A DNA stretch of 64,000 nucleotides from a bacterium (lineage in GTDB: Bacteria; Elusimicrobiota; Elusimicrobia; UBA1565; UBA9628): contig JAJYOT010000001.1 of assembly GCA_021796015.1 (NCBI GenBank), forward strand, positions 42,184 through 106,183. The letters run 5' to 3'. The notes beneath the pieces are model-generated. The model was not told where the DNA came from, searched no databases, and worked only from the letters and a program-made list of their open reading frames with translations. The position numbers and the translations under genes were made by a program. Positions 34,529-43,753 of this stretch are shown in pieces (the stretch's first letter is position 1; each line of letters begins with the position of its first letter).

Positions 34529-36334
34529 ATGCTTTCATCTTATCTCATCGAAGTGGCCGTCAGCGTCGCGTTTTTGTCTGTTTTAATGTTTCTCATCGGG
34601 CCGGGAAAACGCGGAAGCCTCAAGGCAAAAATCTGGCTTTTCTTCCAGCGAAACTGGCTTTGGTTTGCGATTATTATCGGCGTTCTTGTTTCAATCGTCA
34701 TTCCCATCTGGTATATGTCCGGCATGGAGGAAAGCGTCCGCAAATACATCATCGGAATCAATATCGCCTCTCTTCCCTGGGGGATTATTCAAACTCTCGT
34801 GTTTGTTGGATTTCTCTATCTTCTCCAATACGGCGGAGGATTCGCTCAATTTAAAAAATCTCGCATTAAAGAAGGGCACGTCAGCGTTCGTTTCTCGGAT
34901 GTCATTGGGTTGACCGAAGCAAAAAAAGACGCCTGGGAAATGGTCCAACTCATTAAAGACCGCGCGACCCTCAAAAAAGTCGGAGGAAAAATTCTGCACG
35001 GGATGCTGATGGTGGGCCCGCCGGGATGCGGAAAAACCTTGCTTGCAAAAGCGATTGCCACCGAAGCGGGCGTTCCCTTTCTCTCGGCCTCGGGCTCGGA
35101 ATTTGTCGAGGTCTTTGTCGGGGTGGGGGCGGCCCGCGTCCGAAAACTTTTTAAGCAAGCCCGACAATTTTCAAAGGCTTATGGCGCCTGCATCATCTTT
35201 ATTGATGAGCTTGAGGTCTTAGGGCGTTCCCGAGTTTACTTTGACGCCTTCGGCGGAAACCAGGAAGGAAATCAAACCTTGAACCAGCTTTTGGTTGAAA
35301 TGGACGGGCTCAATGACGATGGAAGCCCCATTATCGTCATCGGTGCCATGAATGCCCAGGAAGAGGTTTTGGACGCCGCGCTTTTACGCCCGGGCCGGTT
35401 TGACCGCACGATTGCCATCGGACGCCCCAATCTCCAGGAACGCACCGAAATCTTCGAATACTACGCCAAAAAAATTAATATTGATCCATCGGTTGATATC
35501 GCCCGATTAGCCCGAAAAGCGGTTTATAAGACTCCGGCTGAAATTGAAAATATTCTCAAGGAATCGGCCCTGATCGCGACACGGGACCACCGGGAGATTA
35601 TTACTTATAAAGATATTTCCGCCGCCATTGAAAGAATCGAGCTCGGCGTCGCCCATCGCCTGAACATGACTCAGAGAGAGCGCGAAATGACCGCGTTCCA
35701 TGAAGCGGGACATCTTCTCATTCTTTATCTCACCCATCCGACCAACGACGTTTTCAAAGCTTCCATTATCCAACGCGGTGGAATCTTGGGAGTCGTTCAC
35801 TCCATTCCCCGGGAAGAGCTCTTCAGTTCGGACATGAACACGCTTAAAGCCCATATCAAGGTCGCCTTGGGCGGATACATGGCGGAAAAACTTCGTTTTG
35901 GCGTCACGACCGACGGCGTGGCCTCCGATTTTGCGAACGCGACCACCATCGCCCATAACATGGTTTGGCGCTACGGCATGGGTGAGAAAGGGTTTGTCGG
36001 GGATTACACGCGCATTCCCAAGGAACAGCTTTCCGAAGCCCTCAAGGAACGCCTCAATGCGGCGACCCAAAGACTCCTTCAACAATCCCTGGAAGAAGTC
36101 GAAATGACTCTCAAGTCCGAAGCCCACATCTTGGATCGTTTCGCCCAGGAGTTACTCAAGCGCGACGAACTCGATTACGACGAAATTGTCGCCATCTTCC
36201 GCGAATATGGAAAGCCCCCGAAAGCTCTTCCCACCAATACGGAAATTCTCCCGCCGAAAACGGAACCGGTTCTTCCCGTCATCGCCGATAATGAGAGCAC
36301 GGGAGCTAACGAATCTTTAAAGCCGTTAGAATGA
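34529..36334 (+). CDS. FtsH-like AAA+ zinc metalloprotease
   Basis: A 601-residue membrane protease that unfolds and degrades proteins. Three membrane segments are predicted (about 5-24, 43-65, 86-106), against two plus a periplasmic domain in standard FtsH. The AAA domain has Walker A GPPGCGKT (163-170), pore loop [14 protein letters not shown], Walker B IIFIDELE and arginine finger RPGRFDR. The zinc site HEAGH lies near residue 390 and the third ligand in TDGVASDF. All catalytic residues are present. It may be a second, specialised FtsH, as the N-terminus differs. AAGGAG precedes ATG 34529. Its 3' end overlaps the marC-like gene by 29 bases, tail to tail. Confidence 0.85.
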   Translation: MLSSYLIEVAVSVAFLSVLMFLIGPGKRGSLKAKIWLFFQRNWLWFAIIIGVLVSIVIPIWYMSGMEESVRKYIIGINIASLPWGIIQTLVFVGFLYLLQYGGGFAQFKKSRIKEGHVSVRFSDVIGLTEAKKDAWEMVQLIKDRATLKKVGGKILHGMLMVGPPGCGKTLLAKAIATEAGVPFLSASGSEFVEVFVGVGAARVRKLFKQARQFSKAYGACIIFIDELEVLGRSRVYFDAFGGNQEGNQTLNQLLVEMDGLNDDGSPIIVIGAMNAQEEVLDAALLRPGRFDRTIAIGRPNLQERTEIFEYYAKKINIDPSVDIARLARKAVYKTPAEIENILKESALIATRDHREIITYKDISAAIERIELGVAHRLNMTQREREMTAFHEAGHLLILYLTHPTNDVFKASIIQRGGILGVVHSIPREELFSSDMNTLKAHIKVALGGYMAEKLRFGVTTDGVASDFANATTIAHNMVWRYGMGEKGFVGDYTRIPKEQLSEALKERLNAATQRLLQQSLEEVEMTLKSEAHILDRFAQELLKRDELDYDEIVAIFREYGKPPKALPTNTEILPPKTEPVLPVIADNESTGANESLKPLE

Positions 36335-36932
36335 ACTGAACGCCAATCGCGGCCAGCATCAGCCCCATGAGTCGGGTAATGATATTGAGCATGGTCGAGC
36401 TAAGGCGTTTGGCCCCGGCGCTGGAAAAAGTCAAAATAAAATAAGACAGAATCGCAACTCCGGCAATTGTAAGATAAAGAATCCCACGGGACATCCAGCC
36501 ATGCGCGTGATCGGATAAAACAATCGCGGTCGTAATCGCCCCGGGACCCGCCAACATCGGAACGGCCAAGGGCGTAATCGCGATGTCGTCTTTGGACATC
36601 CCCTCTTGAGTTTCTTCCGCAGTTTCCTGGAGCGGAGAACGCTTCGCTCTAAGCATATCCAAGGCCGATAGTAAAACGATGAGCCCGCCGGCGACTTGAA
36701 AAGCAGGCAAGGTAATTCCAAAGAGGCCGAAAATTTCAGAGCCCAATAAAGCAAAGCCGGTTAGAATCAGCCAACAAACCATGCAGGCAATTTTTGCTGT
36801 ATGACACTTATCTTGATAGCTGAGTTTATCCGTCATCGCCAAAAAAGCTGGAATGGCGGCGAAGGGGTCCACAATCGCAAACAGAGAACCGAAAGTTAAA
36901 AGAAAATATCCAAGCATGTGCGGGGTTGCCAA
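36306..36932 (-). CDS. MarC family integral membrane protein
   Basis: About 208 residues with six predicted membrane helices. Family features: LLTFGSLFAIVDPFAAIPAFLAMT at the start and ITPLAVPMLAGPGAITTAIVL in the second half, with the MarC inverted repeat. The function of MarC proteins is unknown; a role in antibiotic resistance has not held up. The start could be TTG 36932, which has TACAAT seven bases upstream, or ATG 36917. The 3' end overlaps the FtsH-like gene on the other strand. Confidence 0.88.
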   Translation of the reverse strand: MATPHMLGYFLLTFGSLFAIVDPFAAIPAFLAMTDKLSYQDKCHTAKIACMVCWLILTGFALLGSEIFGLFGITLPAFQVAGGLIVLLSALDMLRAKRSPLQETAEETQEGMSKDDIAITPLAVPMLAGPGAITTAIVLSDHAHGWMSRGILYLTIAGVAILSYFILTFSSAGAKRLSSTMLNIITRLMGLMLAAIGVQFILTALKIR

Positions 36933-36939
36933 GGTCTTT

Positions 36940-36945
36940 ATTGTA
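36940..36945 (-). promoter_or_regulatory. -10-like hexamer upstream of the marC-like gene
   Basis: The minus strand reads TACAAT seven bases before TTG 36932. A -35 is not evident. The placement fits a near-leaderless start at the TTG. Confidence 0.25.
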
Positions 36946-38484
36946 TCAAAACGCCATCACAATCGAGGTCCCGGACTGATAGACGTTGGTCAACCGGTAC
37001 CCCGGAATACTCGCATAGGTATAGGCGCTGGTCGCGGTATTATGCAAATCCCAATAAGAATATTCAAATTTTAACCAAAAGTGATCGCTCAGTTGCCAGT
37101 CAATGGCGGCGGTATATTTATTCATCATCGAAGTCGCGTAACCATTGGCCGGATTAATGGCGCTGACCGAGGCATAAAATTGGTCGTTTAAGGTCTGATT
37201 ATCTAGCAAATCTTCAACTGGGCCGCGGCGGTACATTTGGTTGTAAACGAGAACTCCCATCACATCCTTTCCATACTTTGGATGGCGAATAATCGGGGCC
37301 GAGGCCTGAACAAAATAGCCATAGTCTTCTTCAGCCGATTCAGCCAGCTGGGTGTTGCAACCTGTTGAGCTTCCCCCCGTCGTACACGGACTTCCCCCTG
37401 AAGGATTGACATATTGCCCGTTGGCTTCCAAAGGCGCCATGAACTGGGTATAGCTGTAAATGCCCTGTCCGGAAAAGTTAAGCCCCAAATAGTCGAAGCT
37501 CCAATCCAAGGAATAAACTTGATAATTTAAATTGCCTTCGAGATTGTATTGCCCCCCCGTTCCGGATAAATCCATCGTCACGCCTTCAAGGTTCGAGGCG
37601 CCTTCAGGAAAGGGCCAGGGAAATCTCAAATCACCCAAAGCCCAGACTAGTCTTGCGCCAATCGATTTTGGATTATTATTATCGGCGAGGTTATTGTCTT
37701 GGTGTCCGAAATCGATGTTGGTCCCGTTTCCCGGAACCGGAGGAACCCCCAGGTCGCCGGGGTTGGAAAAAGTCCGCAAGCGGTTATAAGCTTCTCCCAA
37801 ACCGTTGACGACATAGAAGGTAATTTCATCGGGAACGAAAACATTTTTGACCGGCGGATAGAAACTAGTCCGGGCGCCGATATCGGTGTATCCAATGCTG
37901 ATCGGAGGCGTGGGGGAATTGGCTCTTACCATCAAATCCAAACTTTGAGGGGAAGCCATGGAAAGCGGCTGCGTCACCGTCAGATAATCTTGCGGGTGAT
38001 ACAATTCGTTGTAGCGCCCAAAAGGAACCACGAATTTCCCCAGTTGAAAATCCCAATTTTGTATTTTTTGATAACTAAAATTAATCTGATTAAGGATCAC
38101 GGAACCCTGGCCATTAGTCGGCATATGCCACTCGCCCACAATGGGAACGCTGTCAATGACAGGCCCATCAAAACCAAAATACATCCCCCCCAAATACACT
38201 TCATCTTGAATTTGACTTTCAAAACCTTCGTATTTGGGTCCGATATTGCGCCAGTTTAATGACATACTTCCCGTGGGCTTAAGCCGGGTCAGTTTAGAGA
38301 GAAAACTATAGGCATCCGACTGTTTCTTAAGGTCGGCAAAACTCTGTGTTGAAGCCGAGTTCTCGAAATCGGCAAAACCGGCGGCATGGAGTTTCGCGGT
38401 TAAAAACCCCACAAGCAAACCACAAAGCGCCCAAGGGCGGATTTGACAGCGGAAAGGAAAAGAGTTAATATGAAAACGTCGCAT
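36946..38484 (-). CDS. Outer membrane porin-like beta-barrel protein
   Basis: A 512-residue exported protein from ATG 38484, chosen because it begins the signal peptide (PWALCGLLVGFLTAKLHAAGF). The remainder has many alternating beta strands with aromatic belts, QLGKFVVPFGRYNELYHPQDY as seen in phosphate-selective-porin-like barrels, and ends SIVMAF with the terminal Phe required for outer membrane insertion. The substrate is unknown. Its 5' end carries the ferredoxin gene's promoter on the other strand. Confidence 0.75.
   Translation of the reverse strand: MRRFHINSFPFRCQIRPWALCGLLVGFLTAKLHAAGFADFENSASTQSFADLKKQSDAYSFLSKLTRLKPTGSMSLNWRNIGPKYEGFESQIQDEVYLGGMYFGFDGPVIDSVPIVGEWHMPTNGQGSVILNQINFSYQKIQNWDFQLGKFVVPFGRYNELYHPQDYLTVTQPLSMASPQSLDLMVRANSPTPPISIGYTDIGARTSFYPPVKNVFVPDEITFYVVNGLGEAYNRLRTFSNPGDLGVPPVPGNGTNIDFGHQDNNLADNNNPKSIGARLVWALGDLRFPWPFPEGASNLEGVTMDLSGTGGQYNLEGNLNYQVYSLDWSFDYLGLNFSGQGIYSYTQFMAPLEANGQYVNPSGGSPCTTGGSSTGCNTQLAESAEEDYGYFVQASAPIIRHPKYGKDVMGVLVYNQMYRRGPVEDLLDNQTLNDQFYASVSAINPANGYATSMMNKYTAAIDWQLSDHFWLKFEYSYWDLHNTATSAYTYASIPGYRLTNVYQSGTSIVMAF
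38443..38471 (+). promoter_or_regulatory. Promoter for the ferredoxin gene
   Basis: A perfect -35 TTGACA (38443-38448) and TAATAT (38466-38471) are spaced by 17 bases. The transcript would start near 38478, giving a leader of about 45 bases with GGGAGAAG before ATG 38523. The promoter lies inside the signal-peptide codons of the divergent porin gene. Confidence 0.7.
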
Positions 38485-38492
38485 CGGATTAA

Positions 38493-38498
38493 ATATTA
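38493..38498 (-). promoter_or_regulatory. -10-like hexamer for the porin gene
   Basis: The minus strand reads TAATAT eight bases before ATG 38484. There is no clear -35 or Shine-Dalgarno site, so the mRNA may be nearly leaderless. Confidence 0.35.
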
Positions 38499-38522
38499 TC
38501 AAACAATAGGGAGAAGAGTTCA

Positions 38523-38837
38523 ATGGCTCATGTGATCAACGAAGCCTGTCTCGGGGAAGTTTACGCATCTTGCGTCGATGTCTGTCCGGTTGAGTGCATT
38601 CATCCGGGCGAACATAAAGGCCAGCCGTTTATGATCATTGATCCCGAGGTCTGCATTGACTGCGGAGTTTGCCTCCCGGAATGCCCCATTGGCGCAATTG
38701 TGGGTTCCGTCGATGAGTCTCCCGAATGGGCTAAGGTTAACGCTGAACTTGCCCCCACATTTAAAAATAATCCAAAAACGACGCCGCGCCCGGCCAACGA
38801 TCCGCCTCGAAAAGCCTCTAACAAGCTGGTCAAATAG
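38523..38837 (+). CDS. Ferredoxin, two iron-sulfur clusters
   Basis: A 104-residue electron carrier. The second cluster motif CIDCGVCLPECPIGAI is a complete CxxCxxCxxxCP. The first reads CLGEVYASCVDVCPVECIHP, where the first two cysteines are farther apart, as in seven-iron ferredoxins with one [3Fe-4S] and one [4Fe-4S] cluster. The C-terminal 30 residues are proline-rich and basic. It is well served by promoter and ribosome site, suggesting strong expression. It sits three bases before a peptidase gene with which it may be cotranscribed. Confidence 0.9.
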   Translation: MAHVINEACLGEVYASCVDVCPVECIHPGEHKGQPFMIIDPEVCIDCGVCLPECPIGAIVGSVDESPEWAKVNAELAPTFKNNPKTTPRPANDPPRKASNKLVK

Positions 38838-38840
38838 TTT

Positions 38841-40829
38841 TTGATTGATTATAAAAAAACGGGCCGATTCCTTGGGGCCTGTAGTTTTTTGGCCTTCATG
38901 GCGACAAACCTTCAGGCTATGAGTTATACCTATCTTTTTCGCGCGCCCCTGGATTGGCGCGGAGCGAAACTCTCGGGTCTTAAACCAATTTCATTTGAAG
39001 AAGGTTTATTTAAAACCAGATCGAGTTCTTCAATTTTTCTCTCCAAAGTTATCTCTGCTCCAGTTTCCTTTGATGAACTCGTCGGTTCTTGGAACGCGGA
39101 AGTTCCATCCGGGAATTCTCTTCAAATGGAAGCGCGCGTTCAAATCAATAACCGCTGGACGCCTTGGTTTGTGCTTGGAACTCAGAAAGGCTCCTTCTTT
39201 TTCTCGCATAAAAGCGAAAAAAAATCCGTTCTCGCTTTTGTCGATATTGACACCCTTAAGCTCAAAGAAAACTCTCACTCTTTTCAATACCGGATTCTCT
39301 TTTCATCTCTAAAAAAACCGACCATCTTAAAACTCCTCGCGATCAATGTATCAAACGCCAAAGGACTCAACCACGCGCCTCAGCCCTTTAAGCCCGGGCC
39401 TTGGGTGAGAGAACTTAAGGTTCAAGCGCGCTCTCAAATGCTGGAGGAAAAGAAATATCGTCATGACGTCTGTAGTCCGACTTCCCTGGGAATGGTCCTT
39501 GATTACTGGAAGATTCCGCTTAAGACCGCCAAAATAGCTGAAGCCGTGCGGGATCAAACGAGCCTCAATTTTGGAGATTGGACGTTTAATACCGCCTTTG
39601 CCGGTTCATTTAATCTTGTGTCTTATGTCTCCCGCTTAAACGATCTAGCGGAGGTCGAAAAGGAAATCGCCCAAGGGCGCCCGGTAATTGCAAGCGTCTC
39701 TTTTAAAGCGGGAGAATTGCCGAAAGCCCCGATCAAAAAAACCGCAGGACATTTATTGGTCATCACTGGTTTCACCCAAAATGGAGACGTCATCGTCAAC
39801 GACCCGGCTGCGCCCAACATCTCTTCAGTCAGGCGCGTCTACCCTCGTCTTGAGTTTGACAAGGCATGGAGAATCAACAAAAGAGGCTTAGTTTATCTCA
39901 TTAGTCCCCTCCAAGGCCTCTCGGCCATTATCGGAGTCCCCGTTTCCAATCTCATGTCAAAGCCCGTTCCGAAAATAAAAGTCAAGCTTGACGATCCGTT
40001 GCATTTGTCCCAGCTTCTCTATGGCGAAAAAATAACTCTTTTAGAAGCCCGCGGTTCTTGGGTCAAAATCGCGGCCAATGAACAACTCGATTTTCGAAAA
40101 GGACATTGGCAAGGTTATCAGGGATGGATACAAGCTAAGGACATTTCATTCGCTACAAACCCAGCGCCAAACTCGGTTGTGAGAATTAGGCAAGCCATTT
40201 TACACCGCGGTCAAGAATTTCTGAACCTTTCGGTAGGAACGCGACTCGACAAACTTGGCAATAACGGAAGCCTTTCGGTGGTAGCTCTTCCCGATGACAC
40301 CACCGCCGAAATTGATTCAAGCGCCCTTTATCCGTTCTATCACTCCATTGACGCGCAAAGCCGCGCCGAGATTATTCGCACGGCGGAGCTGTTTCTTGGA
40401 ACCAGCTATTATTGGGGAGGAAGATCCGGAGTCCAACCGGATTTGTCCATTGGGGTTGACTGCTCAGGACTGGTCAGCCTCGCCTATCGCGTGATTGGAG
40501 TCGATATTCCGCGAGACTCATTTGCTCAAAAGCTCAAAAGCCGCCCCCTTAAAAATACCCAGATGAAAACGGGAGACCTGATTTTTTTAAGCGACCCCCA
40601 AAACCAAAAGCGCATCAGTCACGTGATGATTTACACAGGCGGAGACGGGTTCATCGAAAGCCGAAAATCCTCGGGGCAGGTCATGAGGTCTTCATTCAAA
40701 GAGAGATTTGGATACCCTTTAAGCGAGATTAATTACGGCGAAAAAGTCACCGATTATTCTTATCCCAAGCCCAAAAAGAGATTTATTTATTTTGGGTCTT
40801 ACTTAGAGAAAGAACCTCATCTAAATTAA
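38841..40829 (+). CDS. Exported protein with C39-like and NlpC/P60 cysteine peptidase domains
   Basis: A 662-residue exported protein (TTG start, signal peptide GRFLGACSFLAFMATNLQA). Two peptidase domains are visible. A C39-like domain has its Cys in HDVCSPTSLGMVLDYW (near residue 210) and His in GHLLVITGF (near 302), followed by VNDPAAP. A C-terminal NlpC/P60 domain has VDCSGLVSLAYR (near 541) and SHVMIYTGG (near 593). Between them SH3-like segments (WVKIAANEQL, GYQGWIQAKDI) probably bind the wall. NlpC/P60 enzymes cut D-Glu-DAP bonds. Pairing both folds in one chain is uncommon. The 3' end overlaps the DUF1460 gene by 47 bases. Confidence 0.82.
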   Translation: MIDYKKTGRFLGACSFLAFMATNLQAMSYTYLFRAPLDWRGAKLSGLKPISFEEGLFKTRSSSSIFLSKVISAPVSFDELVGSWNAEVPSGNSLQMEARVQINNRWTPWFVLGTQKGSFFFSHKSEKKSVLAFVDIDTLKLKENSHSFQYRILFSSLKKPTILKLLAINVSNAKGLNHAPQPFKPGPWVRELKVQARSQMLEEKKYRHDVCSPTSLGMVLDYWKIPLKTAKIAEAVRDQTSLNFGDWTFNTAFAGSFNLVSYVSRLNDLAEVEKEIAQGRPVIASVSFKAGELPKAPIKKTAGHLLVITGFTQNGDVIVNDPAAPNISSVRRVYPRLEFDKAWRINKRGLVYLISPLQGLSAIIGVPVSNLMSKPVPKIKVKLDDPLHLSQLLYGEKITLLEARGSWVKIAANEQLDFRKGHWQGYQGWIQAKDISFATNPAPNSVVRIRQAILHRGQEFLNLSVGTRLDKLGNNGSLSVVALPDDTTAEIDSSALYPFYHSIDAQSRAEIIRTAELFLGTSYYWGGRSGVQPDLSIGVDCSGLVSLAYRVIGVDIPRDSFAQKLKSRPLKNTQMKTGDLIFLSDPQNQKRISHVMIYTGGDGFIESRKSSGQVMRSSFKERFGYPLSEINYGEKVTDYSYPKPKKRFIYFGSYLEKEPHLN

Positions 40830-41718
40830 TTCCCAAGAGCGGCCACTGGGAATTTTCATAGCGCGCGAAATACTCCAAAGCGGGAACATCTTTGACCACG
40901 CTGTTAAAAGCCGCATGGCGAACGTAGGGTTCCCCCCCTTTTTGAATAATAAATACCTGATGAGAAATTAAAACCGGATATTGAGGATTATCGCCGCGCA
41001 CGAGATTAGCGATGGTGCCAGAGGGAATGTTTTGCAGACGGTCGGCAAAATCCCGGATGGGCAAGTATGGAATGGAAACCTCCTCATCCGGCATCTCTTC
41101 TCCGATATTACGCAGCTTTTGAAGGAGCAGATTTTTTTCTTGCGGCGTCAGCTTTGAAAAGCCTTGAATATCCGATATTTTTTTATCTTGATACCATTTT
41201 CTCTTGGATATCCACTTAGAAGCGACCTCTAAATCAGGCCCTGCGACAGTGGAAGTGATATCCTTAATAAACCCGGCGGCGATGTTATTGGGGATCCAAT
41301 CAACCGAAGGGAAATGATTTCTTGTCTGATAAGAAATCACGCCATTCTTATAGCGAATACGCTGAAGGATTTTCTTGGCTTGACGAAGGCTTTTAGCCAG
41401 GGACAAAGCCATCGTTTCTTCGACAAAGGTCGTGCAGTCAACCGCGGAAAACGAAATCAGGGGTTTTTGGTCAAATTCTCCTTGAGGCCCTTCGCCCAAG
41501 GGGCCCAAGTGGTATGGGGTTCCGAGAAAATGCGCGCTAACCTCAATAATTCGCTCGGAAAGATTGGAAGTATGTTTATGGATTTTCGAAATAGTCCGGC
41601 TAATTTCACGAGGCGTCATCCGATAAAGTGGGCGATCGGAATTATCCAAGGCGCGGCAATTCCAACAGAGAAAAACCAGCGGAATGAATAAAGCTAAAAA
41701 TCTTAGTCTATTGTTCAT
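40783..41718 (-). CDS. DUF1460 protein (N-acetylmuramoyl-L-alanine amidase-like)
   Basis: A 311-residue exported protein from ATG 41718, with signal peptide and possible lipobox (FIPLVFLCWNC). It matches DUF1460, an NlpC/P60-related peptidoglycan amidase family: FLGTPYHLGPLGEGPQG, catalytic Cys in AVDCTTFVEE and His in LISHQVFIIQ. Family members cleave wall peptides, so it may cooperate with the NlpC/P60 protein encoded convergently; the two genes share 47 bases at their ends. Confidence 0.85.
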   Translation of the reverse strand: MNNRLRFLALFIPLVFLCWNCRALDNSDRPLYRMTPREISRTISKIHKHTSNLSERIIEVSAHFLGTPYHLGPLGEGPQGEFDQKPLISFSAVDCTTFVEETMALSLAKSLRQAKKILQRIRYKNGVISYQTRNHFPSVDWIPNNIAAGFIKDITSTVAGPDLEVASKWISKRKWYQDKKISDIQGFSKLTPQEKNLLLQKLRNIGEEMPDEEVSIPYLPIRDFADRLQNIPSGTIANLVRGDNPQYPVLISHQVFIIQKGGEPYVRHAAFNSVVKDVPALEYFARYENSQWPLLGINLDEVLSLSKTQNK

Positions 41719-41792
41719 AGCCTTTGCGCGCGAACGTTTCCATAACACTTTACCAGAGTCAAACAAAAAAATCAATTCACGCGTTCGTCAAT

Positions 41793-42749
41793 TCAAAATG
41801 GGGTCGAGTGATATCCCATTTTCTTGAGGATCCAGCCGTAGAAAAACGTCATATAAAGCATGCCGCGCTTCCCGATAAAAGAAGAATCAACCCCATACGG
41901 GGTTTGATAGGCCAGCCCAATCTGATACCAGTCCGTCTGGTAATTAATCTCGTAGCTGGTATATCCGGCGGTCGCGCCTTGATGGCCATTAGCGCTTTCG
42001 TTCACCAAGGTCCGGGCCTCGACCGCGGGAACTATTTGATCCAGAAATTGGGGCACGTTCCAGCCGACCACGTCGTGAAGATAGAGAAAACTGTATTCCA
42101 AAGCGCCGTCAAAACGGAAGGAATCTTGAAAATCATAAAGCCCGACATAGGGAGACAACGGCTCAGGCCCGTTTCCAAAAGGAGTAATTCCCGCGATATC
42201 GCTTTGAATGGCGAAAGGGCGAATCCAAGAAACGGGAATGTCTCCCATTCCTTTGTTAAAAAGCAAATAACCATAAAGCGTCATCGGGTTTCCCTGCCCG
42301 GCTTGAGAATAGCCCATCGGGGTCGTGGCGCGCACAATCGCGGTCGCCATGATTTCATGCGGCGCATTTTCGTAAAACATATATTTTCCCTGGACTCCGA
42401 AATATTGAAAACCCGAATGCGCGCCTCCGGGAGTTTGAACATCCTCATAATGAGATTCAAGGCGGAGGCTGAACGAATGAGTAAGGCGTTTTTCAAGCGT
42501 AATAGGAGTTTGAGAAATAGAAGAACCTCCATATCCCGGGCTCATGGACGGAGCGATGGTCAGTTGGTTGTCAATATCGGCGTCTTTGACCACCAAGGGC
42601 TCGATAAAAATACGCTCCCCTGCCCGCGCTAAATCGCTGTTATAGACCCCGGTCGCCGCAGGAGAACTGGTATGAACCGCCAAGGAAGCGGCGGCGGCCG
42701 TTTGAACAAGGCACAAGCCGCAGGCAACGGTTAAAAATAAATTTTTCAT
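41793..42749 (-). CDS. Outer membrane beta-barrel protein
   Basis: A 318-residue exported protein (signal MKNLFLTVACGLCLVQTAAAAS). The body alternates hydrophobic and polar residues in strands (RLESHYEDVQ, YFGVQGKYMFYE, YEINYQTDWYQIGLAYQ) and ends in STPF, a terminal Phe. It is probably a 12-14 stranded barrel of unknown substrate. It is the third gene of an operon with the AIR-synthase-like gene (ATGA overlap) and a sodium symporter. Confidence 0.7.
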   Translation of the reverse strand: MKNLFLTVACGLCLVQTAAAASLAVHTSSPAATGVYNSDLARAGERIFIEPLVVKDADIDNQLTIAPSMSPGYGGSSISQTPITLEKRLTHSFSLRLESHYEDVQTPGGAHSGFQYFGVQGKYMFYENAPHEIMATAIVRATTPMGYSQAGQGNPMTLYGYLLFNKGMGDIPVSWIRPFAIQSDIAGITPFGNGPEPLSPYVGLYDFQDSFRFDGALEYSFLYLHDVVGWNVPQFLDQIVPAVEARTLVNESANGHQGATAGYTSYEINYQTDWYQIGLAYQTPYGVDSSFIGKRGMLYMTFFYGWILKKMGYHSTPF

Positions 42750-43753
42750 AGAAACCTCGCAATTTCATCTCGCGGAAAGCGCGGAAACGTCTCTTGCCTT
42801 TGCCCGCTTTTTAAGACAACTCCTTTCCCTCGAAAAGCCTGGCCAACGACGGAGGCTGGAATCTTAAGGCGTGAAAGCTGGTTGATAATTTTATTTGACG
42901 CACGCGGTCTTGCGGCAATTAAGAGGGAACCCGAGGACAAAGCCCCCAGGGGATTAAGACCGTAAAAATCCAATAGGCGACGCACTGGTTCTAAAATAGG
43001 AATTTCCTCTTTTTCAACGGCAATTTGAACGTGAGAAGCCTCGGCCATTTCATAGAGAGCGGAAGAAAGTCCGCCTTCCGTCGGGTCGTGCATGGCGCAA
43101 ACGCCGCCCGCCTGATAAGCCGCCATGGCCTCTTGAACGACTCCAATGTTTCGTATCAGATTTTGGCATTCTCGAGTAAACCTAGATCCGAATTTGGAGT
43201 TTACCTCGATTTTTTTTTCGCGTGCGATGACCGAAGCCGCCTCTAACGCTATACTTTTCGTTAAGATAATCTCATCTCCCGGTCTTACCCCCGAGGTTTT
43301 CAAGGCTTTTGGGCCAAGGACTTCTCCCAGCATAATCCCGGTTAAAACCGGACGGGAAACGGCGGAGGTAATTTCCGTATGTCCCCCAATGGAAGAAACC
43401 CCAAATAAACGACAGGCGCGCTCCACCTCTGAAAAGGTTTTTTCAATCATTTTAGGATTGGCGCCAGTTTCGGGGAAAAGGGCGGAACAGAGAAACCAAC
43501 GGGGCCTGGCTCCGCGGGTCGCGATATCATTGGCGTTGACGGCCACCGCATAAAGGCCCGATTCCTCAGACAAAAAAGTCACAGGGTCCACCGCCACCGC
43601 GATCATTTTTCCGCCAACCGACAAAACCGCCGCATCTTCTCCTACGGACGGACCCAATAAGACCGCAGGGTCAGAAACGCAAAATTTTTTCAGCATCCGG
43701 GATAAAAAAGCCGGCGGAAGCTTTCCGGCTGGGAAATTAACGCGCACTATCAA
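42746..43753 (-). CDS. AIR synthase-related protein (HypE/PurM/ThiL superfamily)
   Basis: A 335-residue ATP-binding protein of the PurM fold. It has the N-terminal ATP-site GPSVGEDAAVLSVGG, DPVTFL, NANDIATRGARPRWF, and the C-terminal HDPTEGGLSSALYEMAE seen in HypE-like proteins. The C-terminal tail does not end with the HypE PRIC cysteine motif, and no other hydrogenase gene is present, so hydrogenase maturation is unlikely. The start is TTG 43753 or GTG 43747, overlapping the symporter gene by up to 17 bases. Confidence 0.75.
   Translation of the reverse strand: MIVRVNFPAGKLPPAFLSRMLKKFCVSDPAVLLGPSVGEDAAVLSVGGKMIAVAVDPVTFLSEESGLYAVAVNANDIATRGARPRWFLCSALFPETGANPKMIEKTFSEVERACRLFGVSSIGGHTEITSAVSRPVLTGIMLGEVLGPKALKTSGVRPGDEIILTKSIALEAASVIAREKKIEVNSKFGSRFTRECQNLIRNIGVVQEAMAAYQAGGVCAMHDPTEGGLSSALYEMAEASHVQIAVEKEEIPILEPVRRLLDFYGLNPLGALSSGSLLIAARPRASNKIINQLSRLKIPASVVGQAFRGKGVVLKSGQRQETFPRFPRDEIARFL

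Noticed and set aside
37699..38259. 186-codon plus-strand frame inside the porin gene
   Set aside because: Antisense to a protein with signal peptide and C-terminal Phe; no motif or ribosome site.
41724..42632. 302-codon open frame on the plus strand
   Set aside because: It is antisense to a signal-peptide-bearing barrel gene that forms an overlapping operon; the antisense product is basic and without recognisable features.
42746..43753. Hydrogenase maturation gene hypE
   Set aside because: The C-terminal cysteine motif of HypE is missing and no other hyp or hydrogenase gene is nearby.
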